Assembly: GCA_964036275.1 (NCBI GenBank)
Contig: OZ038433.1
Location: forward strand, 31,417,836-31,481,835
From: Litoditis marina
Taxonomy: Eukaryota > Nematoda > Chromadorea > Rhabditida > Rhabditidae
Reading direction: 5' to 3'
DNA: 64,000 nt
The notes beneath the pieces were generated by a model. The model was given only the letters and a program-made list of their open reading frames with translations, ran no database searches and had not been told where the DNA came from. The position numbers and the translations under genes were made by a program. Below are positions 33,701 through 45,700 of this stretch, in pieces (within the stretch, counting starts at the first letter, position 1; every line of letters begins with the position of its first letter).

Positions 33701-36700
33701 TATCGATTTTTAGGGCCTGAAACGTGTTTTTGGCTAAATTGAGCCCCGTTGCACGCTTCTACCGACCGGCGGAATGAAGTTGAGGAGCTGGAATTAGTTT
33801 TAAATTGTGCGCAAAACTTGGGCGCATCTGAATAGTTGCAAAATTTGCAATTTCTGCATGCGCGCGGCGCGTAATGACGCGTAGATCAAAAAAATTTCAA
33901 AAACGGCAAAAGTCAGACTTGCCCGATTGGGCTGAAATTTGGAACATGTATACATATGGGCAGTCCGCATCTTTGCTGAAATTTTCAAAAAATTTCGTAA
34001 AGTTGCGCGCGCACGCTGTAACGTTGAAGTTTCAAAGTAGGTCAAATTTTTTTTGACCTACATCATTTTGTTTGTCTTGTTCTGAAATGTTGCGCTGTGC
34101 AAAAAAAGAAAAAAAAGTTGACCGAAAATTTTTCACACTGGCTTGCCGAAAGTCGTGTTTTGATAGTGATTACGCGCCAGCGCGCACCGCGCGCTTTTGT
34201 GTTTTTTCTCTAATTCATTGTTGAATCGAATAGAGATTTTCCCAAGGAATTCGAAAATGTACGACTCATTCCATGAAAATGATTTTGAATCATGTTTCTA
34301 CTGGTTTTCCTGAAAAGTTGAAAATTTTTCAATTTCGGCGGTTTTGATCTACCTGTGAGGTCGTAAGTTGACCTTTGATCACAGTTTTTCGATAGAATGT
34401 AGAGAATATCAGTACAATCAATTTGACACCTCACACTCATCAGTCGGTCCACACAAAACTGAACAAGAGCCGTCAGAAGGTCGATTTTGAAGACTGACTT
34501 TTTGAACCAGTCATCTGGCAGCTTAATGATCTATGTCGACAGGTAGAGCTTGAAGAGTAGATCATTTTCGTAAAAAAAACTTTCTCCTATCTACAACAAT
34601 GAGCTAGCAAGAGGTCAACGCGCGCCGCGACCCCCGGGGCCCGACCATATACCAGCGAGCTGACCCTCCGGTGCCGGAAACAGGATAGCACAGCGATTGC
34701 GTGTTTGATTGCAGTCTGAGGACGCGGGTTCGATCCCGCCTGAAGACAGTAGTCAAGCGGCGGTTTTGCAAAAGATTCTCATTTTTTGCACTGTTATTTT
34801 ATGATTATATGTACAAAAGTAAACTTCTTAGTAAAGTTTACAAGTTTCTAATGTTATCTACAACTTTTTTTTTCAAGAAAACTCAAATTCCGGCCAAATT
34901 CGGAGGTTTGGCCTCTGGTTTGGAGGAATTTTCAGGCGAATGATCCGAAAATAGAGTGGTTATAGGGTAACTCGATACGCTGAACAATTCTAGACTAATT
35001 TCAGAACACGTGCTATCACGTGAAACACGTGAGATGCTTTTTTGTGGGCAGAATCCGAAATTTTTTTGAAGCCCGAATTAGGAGTTGCATTGGTGGGGGA
35101 CGGCCGTGTGGGTTTATGGGTGGGGATATGTGGATAAAAGTTGTTTCTCCCCCTAGAAAACTTCACGGGCTTTCTAATGATGTATTGTGTGAAAAATTTC
35201 GTTCACCCAATTTTACACAAAAAGTTGTAAACCAAATTCTGCAAGGTCAAATTCGCTGAAGACGAAATTTTGAGCCGGGGTCAACTAGTAAACTAGTTCA
35301 AAATGATGGGAGGGGGCTGAAAATTGGTAACCTAGTAACTGAAGTATCTATAAACATATTCTAGCAGTTTTGTGACGATATCTTCAAAACTGCCAAAAAA
35401 GTGTGGTTTTTAAGCAACGGTTTTGGTACATATTGGGGATGGCTAAACTTGAAAAACTTTTGAAATACAATGTTTTGATGCGGAAAGTACTAGAATAAGA
35501 TTTTCAACCATGGCGATTCCGAATATCAACATAAGAATGTTACTGGGTGGCTGAAATTACACGTAAACGTGACTGGCTGGCTCATAGGGTGGCACTAAAG
35601 TAAAAGGTGTCAGTTATCGGACCAGCTCAAAATAATTTTCAGAATTCGAGGTATAGTTTTTCGGAATCAGCGTCAAATTCTGAAACGAATATATGTTCAA
35701 TTGAACAATTTCCACGTTTTTCACGTTTTTCTCAATTTCAGCCGAGAATCTCAAAATGTGAATTTTTGTCATTTTGAGGCATCTCGTTCGGAGGTTCAGA
35801 ATGAACGGAAATGGCTGAAACTCGAAACACTTATAGATATGGCCAAGAATAATGCACTCTGAGAAAATAAACTTCTTATCTCGAAAACTGATCGAGATAT
35901 ACAAGTCGAAAATGTCGATTTTTTCACTTTCTGATGGTTGGTGTGGGGTGAAAATGGGAAAAAAATATTTTTTCCTAAAACATCATAAAATAGTGTAACC
36001 AACCACGTAGAATCCGAATATCGATGTTAGAATGCCGAAAAATTCAATTTACACGTGTCAAATGGTGAATGTGAGCGCTCTCTCTCCTCTTTAAAGCTGG
36101 GGAGGTGTTTTCGTTGGTTTTTTTTGACGTGACTGTCTTTAGATGCACCTTGTGAGCGTGCTTGTTGGTGGATTGCTCCGATTTTTGCAACAAATGTTGT
36201 AAAAAGCTGTGACTACAAGAGAACGTTTGAATTTTCTCAATATCTAATTTGCGCGGCGCGCAGCGACGCGTTTCCTCAGGCGCAGGCCAGCCAGAATCCT
36301 AGAAAAGCGCATTTCGCATGTGCTACTTGGCTCGTTTGCATTCTTTTTACCAGGCAAAAAGGCTTAGGCTTAGGCTAGCCATCATTCCTAGAAAAGTTCG
36401 CTTCACTGCGGTTACTTACTCATCTTTTCTGGCCACGCAGTGGCCTTTTTTGCTGTTTTGCCGCGCAGCGATGCCATTTCCCTACATTGCGCAGCGGCCT
36501 TTTTTTCAATCTTGCCGCGCAGCGATGCCTGTGCCCCCACTCCCAATCTGGCCGCGCAGCGATGCCCACTAGTAAACCGGGTTGACCAGCACAAAATTAT
36601 TGACAGCCGCGCCGCGGCTGCCTCAATAATCGATAATGACGTGCGCTGCGCGCACGCTCATTAGGCGCGGAGGGCGCGCCGGCGGCACTAAAACACCCAT

Positions 36701-39700
36701 AACTTGGCTCAAAATGGTCGGATTTTGAAAAACTTTTTTTTAAATAAAAAAGGGAACCGTGGTGAATAGTTTACAAAAATCATTTATCGCTAGTCTTTAT
36801 TTTATAAAGGCGGACGGGGGTTTTGACATGATTTTTCACCCTTGCTGTATTTCCGCGCGCGTAGCGCGCCATGCCGTATAGACTTTTTGTTCATTTTAAA
36901 AATTCCTGTATATAAATATCGTCAGGTCGCGATTCATGTATGAATTTTGTGAAAATGTACATGAACGCGTGCACAGTACGTCCAAACGTCGTGCACTTTC
37001 CGCCAAAAATTTACATTTTCGTGTTTCAGGAGTTGTAGTGGCTGGCATGTTGATTTTTACAAATCGCTGTAATAATAAAAAAGTTTGCCTAAATAGTTTC
37101 CAATCGATTGGGCAATGAATTTTTTTTTTCAAATTCTGCGCGGAGCGCGCTGCGCGTGTTTTAAAAAGGTAAACTTTTTGCAAAAAAAACTTGTTTTTTG
37201 ATTTTCTCAAAAACAGCGAATGATCTCGTGCTGAAAAGTTTACTGGGTCGTAGAACTTTTGACGGCGGTCATTCTGAAGCAAAAATTTTTGGTCCAGCCG
37301 CAACTTTGCGCGCGGCGCGCGCGCGACAAGCGCGATTTTCAGATCTCAGAGATGAAAAGTCGTGAGAACACAAGCTCTACGGCGACAAAACCGTATTAGG
37401 CCACTGAATTCGAATCTTCAAGAAAATTTTGAGATTATTGATTTGATCGATTTTTAGGGCCCGAAACGTGTTTTTGACTAAATTGAGCCCCGTTGCACGC
37501 TTCTACCGACCGGCGGAATGAATGTGAGGAGCTAAAATTGGTTTCAAATTGTGCGCAAAACTTGGGCGCATCTGAATAGTTGCAAATTTTGCAATTTCTG
37601 CATGCGCGCGGCGCGTAATGACGCGTAGATCAAAAAAATTTCAAAAACGGCAAAAGTCAGACTTGTCCGATTGGGCTGAAATTTGAAACATGTATAGATT
37701 CAGCCAGTCCGCATCTTTGCTGAAATTTTCGAGAAATTCCGTAAAGTTGCGCGCGCACGCTGTAACGTTGAAATTTCAAAGTAGGTCAAAAATTTTTTGA
37801 CCTACATCATTTTGTTTGTCTTGTTCTGCAATGTTGCGCTGTGCAAAAAAGAAAAAAAAAGTTGACCAAAAATGTTTCACACTGGCTCGCCGAAAGTCGT
37901 GTTTTGATAGTGATTACGCGCTGGCGCGCACGGCGCGCTTTCGTGTTTTTTCGTTCACTCGTTGTTGAATCGGATATAGATTTTCCCAAGGAATTCGAAA
38001 ATGTACGCCTCATTGCATGAAAATGATTTTAAACCATGTTTCTACTGGTTTTCCTGAAAAGTTGAAAATTTTTCAATTTTAGCGGTTTTGATCTACCTGT
38101 GAGGTCGTAAGTTGAGCTTTGATCGCAGTTTTTTGATAGAATGTAGAGAATTTCACTACGATCAGTTTGACATCTCACAGTCATCAGTCGGTTCACACAA
38201 AACTGAACAAGAGCCGTCAGAAGGTCGATTTTGGACATTGACTTTTTCAACCAGCCATCTGGCAGCCTAATGATCTATATGGACAGGTAGAACTTGAAGA
38301 GTAGATCATTTTCGTGAAAAAAACTTTCTCCTATCTTCAACAATGAGCTAGCAAGAGGTCAACGCGCGCCGCGACCTCCGGGGCCCGACCATATACCAGC
38401 GAGCTGACCCTCCGGTGCCGGAAACAGGATAGCACAGCGATTGCGTGTTTGATTGCAGTCTGAGGACGCGGGTTCGATCCCGCCTGAAGACAGTAGTCAA
38501 GCGCCGGTTTTGCAAAATATTCTCATTTTTTGCATTACTATTTTATGATTATATGTACAAAAGTGAACTTCTTAGTAAAGTTTACAAGTTTGTAATGTTA
38601 CCTACAACTATTTTTTTCAAGACAACTCAAATTCCGGCCAAATTCGGAGGTTTGGCCACTGGTTTGGAGGGAATTTCAAGGGAATGATCTGAAAATGAGG
38701 TGATTATAGGGTAACACGATGCGCTGAACATTTCTAGACTAATTTCAGGACACGTACTATGACGTGAAACACGTGAAATGCTTTTTTGTGGGCCGAAACT
38801 GACAATTTTTTGAAGCTTGAAATAGAAGTTTCATTGGTGGTGGACGGCCGTGTGGGTTTATGGGTGGGGATATGTGAGTGAAAGTTGTTTCTCCCCCTAG
38901 AAAACTTCACGGGCTTTCTAATGATGTATTGTGTGAAAAATTTCGTTCGCCCAATTTTTCACAAAAAGTTGTAAACCAAAATCTGCGAGGTCAAATTCAC
39001 TGATGACGAAATTTAGAGCCGGGGTCAACTAGTAAACTAGTCCAAAATGATGGTAGGGGGCTGAAAGTTGGTAACCTGGTATCTGAGGTATCTATGGACC
39101 TATTCTGAAAGTTGTGTGATGATATCTTCAAAATTGCCAAAAAACTGTGATTTATAAGCAACGGTTTTGGCACTTTTTGGGGGTGGCTAAACTGGAAAAA
39201 CTGTCCAAACACAATGTTTTGATGCGGAAACTACTAGAATGAAGTTTTCAACTATGGCGATTTCAAATATAAACGCTAACATGTCACTGGGTGGTTGTAA
39301 TTACACGTAAACGTGGCAGGCTGGCTCAAAGGGTGGCACCAAAGTAAACGGTGTCAGCTATCGGACCAGCTCAACATCATTTTCAGAACTCGAGGAATAG
39401 TTTTTCGGAATCAGCGCCAAATTCTGAAACGACTAATTGTTGAGTTTAACGATTTCCACGTATTTCACGTTTTTCTCAACTTCGGCCCAGAATCTAAAAA
39501 TGTGGATTTTTGTCATTTTGAGGCATCTCGTTGGAAGGTTAAAAATAGACAGAAAGTTCTGAAATTTGGAACTTGTGTAGGTAAGAGCAAGACTAGTGCA
39601 CACTGAAAAAATAATGTTCTTATCACGAAAATTGATAGAGATATACAAGTCGAAAATGTAGTTTTTTTCACTTTCTGATGGTTGGTGTGGGGTGAAAATG

Positions 39701-42700
39701 GGAAAAAAAATATTTTTTTCTTAAACATCATAAAACAGTGTAATCAACCACGTAGATTCGGAATATCAATGTCAGAATGCCAAAAAAGTCAGTTTACACG
39801 TGTGAAATGGGAAAGATGTGCGCTCTCCTCTCTATAAAGCTGGTAAGGGGGTTTCGTTGGTTTTTTTCGGAAGGGGTGTCTTTACATGCACCTTGTTAGC
39901 GCAGTTGTGAACGGATTTGTCTGAATTTTGCAACAAATGTTGCGTAAAGCTGTGACTACGAAAGAACGTTTGAATTTTGTCAATATCTAATTTGCGCGGC
40001 GCGCAGCAACGCGATTTCTCGGGCGCAAGCCAGCCATAATCCTGGAAAACCGCATTTCACTTGTGATACTGGCTCGTTTGCATTATTTTTACTAGGCAAA
40101 AAGGCTTAGGCTTAGGCCAACCATGTTTCCTAGAAGAGCTCGTTTCACAACACTCATTCACTCACTCAAAGTGTTCTAAACAACATTTGCAAAAATCAGC
40201 CGATTCGGAGTCAAAAAAGTTTTTGCACCATGTGGGGGACCCTTATGTGAAAAACAGATTTTGGTCAAAATTGAAAAGTTGTAGTTTTACGCTCAAACTT
40301 TCAGCATCACTTACTCAAAGTGTTCTAAACAACATTTGGGAAAATCAGCCGATTCGGAGTCAAAAAAGTTTTTGCATCATGTGGGGGACCCTTATGTGAA
40401 AAACAGATTTTGGTCAAAATTGAAAAGTTGTAGTTTTACGCTCAAACATTCAGCATCACTCACTCAAAGTGTTCTAAACAACATTTGGAAAAATCAGCCG
40501 ATTCGGAGTCAAAAAAGTTATTGCACCATGTGGGGGACCCTTATGTGAAAAACAGATTTTGGTCAAAATTGAAAAGTTGTAGTTTTACGCTCAATCTTTC
40601 AGCATCACTCACTCAAAGTGTTCTAAACAACATTTGGGAAAATCAGCCGATTCGGAGTCAAAAAAGTTTTTGCACCATGTGGGGGACCCTTATGTGAAAA
40701 ACAGATTTTGGTCAAAATTGAAAAGTTGTAGTTTTACGCTCAAACTTTCAGCATCACTCACTCAAAGTGTTCTAAACAACATTTAGAAAAATCAGCCGAT
40801 TCGGAGTCAAAAAAGTTATTGCACCATGTGGGGGACCCTTATGTGAAAAACAGATTTTGGTCAAAATTGAAAAGTGGTAGTTTTACGCTCAAACTTTCAG
40901 CATCACTCATTCAAGGTGTTCTAAACAACATTTGCAAAAATCAGCCGATTCGGAGTCAAAAAAGTTTTTGCACCATGTGGGGGACCCTTATGTGAAAAAC
41001 AGATTTTGGTCAAAATTGAAAAGTTGTAGTTTTACGCTCAAACTTTCAGCATCACTCATTCAAAGTGTTCTAAACAACATTTGGAAGAATCAGCCGATTC
41101 GGAGTCAAAAAAGTTTTTGCACCATGTGGGGGACCCTTATGTGAAAAACAGATTTTGGTCAAAATTGAAAAGTTGTAGTTTTACGCTCAAACTTTCAGCA
41201 TCACTCATTCAAAGTGTTCTAAACAACATTTGAAAGAATCAGCCGATTCGGAGTCAAAAAAGTTTTTGCACCATGTGGGGGACCCTTATGTGAAAAACAG
41301 ATTTTGGTCAAAAATGAAAAGTTGAGGTTTTACGCTCAAACTTTCAGCATCACTCACTCGAAGTGTTCTAAACAACATTTGGAAAAATCAGCCGATTCGG
41401 AGTCAAAAAAGTTATTGCACCATGTGGGGGACCATTATGTGAAAAACAGATTTTGGTCAAAATTGAAAAGTTGTAGTTTTACGCTCAAACATTCAGCATC
41501 ACTCACTCAAAGTGTTCTAAACAACATTTGGAAAAATCAGCCGATTCGGAGTCAAAAAAGTTATTGCACCATGTGGGGGACCCTTATGTGAAAAACAGAT
41601 TTTGGTCAAAATTGAAAAGTTGTAGTTTTACGCTCAATCTTTCAGCATCACTCACTCAAAGTGTTCTAAACAACATTTGGGAAAATCAGCCGATTCGGAG
41701 TCAAAAAAGTTTTTGCACCATGTGGGGGACCCTTATGTGAAAAACAGATTTTGGTCAAAATTGAAAAGTTGTAGTTTTACGCTCAAACTTTCAGCATCAC
41801 TCACTCAAAGTGTTCTAAACAACATTCAGAAAAATCAGCCGATTCGGAGTCAAAAAAGTTATTGCACCATGTGGGGGACCCTTATGTGAAAAACAGATTT
41901 TGGTCAAAATTGAAAAGTTGTAGTTTTACGCTCAAACTTTCAGCATCACTCACTCAAAGTGTTCTAAACAACATTTGCAAAAATCAGCCGATTCGGAGTC
42001 AAAAAAGTTATTGCACCATGTGGGGGACCCTTATGTGAAAAACAGATTTTGGTCAAAATTGAAAAGTGGTAGTTTTACGCTCAAACTTTCAGCATCACTC
42101 ATTCAAGGTGTTCTAAACAACATTTGCAAAAATCAGCCGATTCGGAGTCAAAAAAGTTTTTGCACCATGTGGGGGACCCTTATGTGAAAAACAGATTTTG
42201 GTCAAAATTGAAAAGTTGTAGTTTTACGCTCAAACTTTCAGCATCACTCATTCAAAGTGTTCTAAACAACATTTGAAAGAATCAGCCGATTCGGAGTCAA
42301 AAAAGTTTTTGCACCATGTGGGGGATCCTTATGTGAAAAACAGATTTTGGTCAAAATTGAAAAGTTGTAGTTTTACGCTCAAACTTTCAGCATCACTCAC
42401 TCAAAGTGTTCTAAACAACATTTGCAAAAATCAGCCGATTCGGAGTCAAAAAAGTTATTGCACCATGTGGGGGACCCTTATGTGAAAAACAGATTTTGGT
42501 CAAAATTGAAAAGTTGTAGTTTTACGCTCAAACTTTCAGCATCACTCACTCAAAGTGTTCTAAACAACATTTGGAAAAATCAGCCGATTCGGAGTCAAAA
42601 AAGTTTTTGCACCATGTGGGGGACCCTTATGTGAAAAACAGATTTTGGTCAAAATTGAAAAGTTGAGGTTTTACGCTCAATCTTTCAGCATCACTCACTC

Positions 42701-45700
42701 AAAGTGTTCTTAACAACATTTGGGAAAATCAGCCGATTCGGAGTCAAAAAAGTTTTTGCACCATGTGGGGGACCCTTATGTGAAAAACAGATTTTGGTCA
42801 AAATTGAAAAGTTGAGGTTTTACGCTCAATCTTTCAGCATCACTCACTCAAAGTGTTCTTAACAACATTTGGGAAAATCAGCCGATTCGGAGTCAAAAAA
42901 GTTTTTGCACCATGTGGGGGACCCTTATGTGAAAAACAGATTTTGGTCAAAATTGAAAAGTTGTAGTTTTACGCTCAAACTTTCAGCATCACTCATTCAA
43001 AGTGTTCTAAACAACATTTGAAAGAATCAGCCGATTCGGAGTCAAAAAAGTTTTTGCACCATGTGGGGGACCCTTATGTGAAAAACAGATTTTGGTCAAA
43101 ATTGAAAAGTTGTAGTTTTACGCTCAAACTTTCAGCATCACTCACTCAAAGTGTTCTAAACAACATTTGCAAAAATCAGCCGATTCGGAGTCAAAAAAGT
43201 TATTGCACTATGTGGGGGACCCTTATGTGAAAAACAGATTTTGGTCAAAATTGAAAAGTTGTAGTTTTACGCTCAAACTTTCAGCATCACTCATTCAAAG
43301 TGTTCTAAACAACATTTGGAAAAATCAGCCGATTCGGAGTCAAAAAAGTTTTTGCACCATGTGGGGGACCCTTATGTGAAAAACAGATTTTGGTCAAAAT
43401 TGAAAAGTTGTAGTTTCACGCTCAAACTTTCAGCATCACTCACTCTGTTCTAAACAACATTTGGAAAAATAAGCCTATGTTTGCAGCGATTCGCACTAGT
43501 AAATCTGATTGCTCAGCCCAAAACTATTGACAGCCGCGCAGCGGCTGCTTTAATAATCGATAATGACGTGCGCGCACGCCTATCAGACGCGGCGGCACTA
43601 AAACACCCAGAACTTGGTTCAAAATGATCAGACGTCAGACTTTGAGAAACTTTTTTGTATCAAAAAGGGCACCGTGGCGAACTAATTACAAAATCATTTA
43701 TCGCTAGTCTTTTGATAAAGCTTACCCATGCCTCTCCCCACCTTCTATACGGACAGTCCGGCTGATAACGGGGTAAAGGGGTGAAATTTTGTTTATGTAA
43801 CTCTCTCCATGAAGTGTTATTATTATTAGCTTTTTTTCAAAAAAAAAACTATTCATAATAACAGTCAGATGAGCATGTAAGATGGCTCAACCCACTTGTT
43901 CACAGGTCGGTTCTATCACATGACGAAGTGTTGGGATAAGTTGAGAAGAATCTTGAATCTTGTAGCCCATTGGCAGAAAGACGTTCGTTTCAATCTCCTC
44001 CCATGTTACGGGCCCTTTGGCTGTTTGCACTGGGCTGAAAATATCCACAATCTTTATAATAATCAGATATATGATCTCTAGTTCTAGTCGACCGGCGATC
44101 CCTAATAAAATAAATTATGAGTTAGCGGACATATTTCTCATTCAATCTATTTTGATTTCAGTAGTCCGTGCGTTCCGTGCGTTCAAAATAGGACACAAGA
44201 GCTAAAAATTTGAAAACTTGGAACGAACCCTTTGACAGTTATCAGCGCTCTAGGCGTGTTGATCGCATTAGAAATTAGAAAAGCTCAAAAGTTAAAATTT
44301 TGCTCTTAGAAAAATATTCATTCATGTATGTACCCCAGCATAGGCGTACAAGAGGTAAGCTGGATTTGCCTTCCGGTTTCTAGTTTTCTCCAAACTCATA
44401 AGTTCACGTCATCCTCTCATATTCCGAGTAGTGTTCAATTGAACTTCTACTATGAAAGGTGGTTGGTATACACATCGTTTCGTCCGCCCTTCATTTTGAA
44501 GTTGTTTATGTGAGCATTTTGTGCGACTCACTCTGGTATCTCCAAATACGCTCAGACCGACGAAAAGTATGAAAATCACACCAATAAGTAGCTCAGACCG
44601 ACGAAAAGTATGAAAATCACACCAATAAATTGGTACTTTTGACGAGCATGAATCATCTGTAAGATAAATATTTCATACCGATTGGGGGATATTCACTAAC
44701 TGAAATTCTCATGAATTATGAATCAATAAACAAAATGTCAAACCGACATACGAATAGGTCAACCAACTATTTTGAGCGCACGGAACCAAACTACTCAAAT
44801 CCAAATAGATTGAATGGGATATATCTACTCATAAATCTCTATCTCTATCTTCGATCGAATATCATCATTCCACCCCTTGTCTTGATTCCACCCCTTGTCA
44901 TTCCACCCCTTGTCTCGGTCGTGTGAGGTGACCCCTCTCGATTGATTATTATGCCATCGCCTCGTCCAAAAATGGTACCATCTCGAACCCATTTTTCTAC
45001 CATTTTGAGTGAAATAAAATCACTCAACTCCAAACTCGACAGTCTGACCAAATCCCTGCCCACCATTATTCAAGCTGAACTTCACCGTTTCAATGATCGT
45101 CGATGTCTCACTATTTATGGCCTACCAGAGGATTCTTCAACAAAGAGAAAGGTGAATGCAATTTTCAATTTGGTGTCCGTTTCTCCATCTAATATCTCTA
45201 TTCTACACCGTTTGGGTAAACCTCGTCAAGATGGTTAACCTCGCCCACTCAAAGTTTCTGTCAAAGATGGTATTCCGTTTCCTCGTCTGATTGGTCTTTC
45301 TACTGCTATGAAATCCGAAGATTCTATGTCAACTTTTCATGTGCGGAAGTTCGAGACCCCGGAACAGCGAAAGGCCGGATTCCTCGCCAGACAATCGAAA
45401 CGAGACGCCGCCCGAGCTGAGGTCACCGACCAAACTACAATCCTGCCAAATCCAGCCGACACCAATCTTCAGACAGAAATGGAGGTAGTTGAAGAAAGTA
45501 GAAGTTCTGTCATTATTACTTCTCCCTCAGCTACATGTGATTCTCCTCAAGTCATTTCATCTGAACATAATACTTGTCCAACTCCTTCTGAATCCCCTCC
45601 AATTGATGATCCAATCTCTATTCCTGCTTCCGGTTCATTCGATAATTTCCACAAACATCATGTTCCACCAACATTGTATCCCAGTCAGCTTGAGAGAATT

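Larger units (their letters stand above)
36794..43707 (+). mobile_element. Helitron-like unit 3, expanded by a satellite array
   Basis: It starts TCTTTATTTTATAAAGG and ends CATTTATCGCTAG. It is colinear with units 1 and 2 until about 40140; then about 3.3 kb of 149-bp satellite replaces roughly 150-200 bp present in the others. Colinearity resumes at GCAGCGATTCGCACTAGTAA near 43488. The last ~220 bp are more diverged than the ends of units 1 and 2. Confidence 0.65.

Noticed and set aside
29444..39731. Many 60-135-codon open frames in the Helitron-like units
   Set aside because: Equivalent frames are broken differently in the three units, so none is conserved as protein.
40187..43379. Series of 70-codon open frames, nearly identical, on the plus strand
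   Set aside because: They are the 149-bp satellite read in shifting frames. The period is not a multiple of three and no splice or start context is present.
40151..43485. Possible CRISPR array
   Set aside because: Units are contiguous 149-bp monomers without unique spacers, in a eukaryotic intron.
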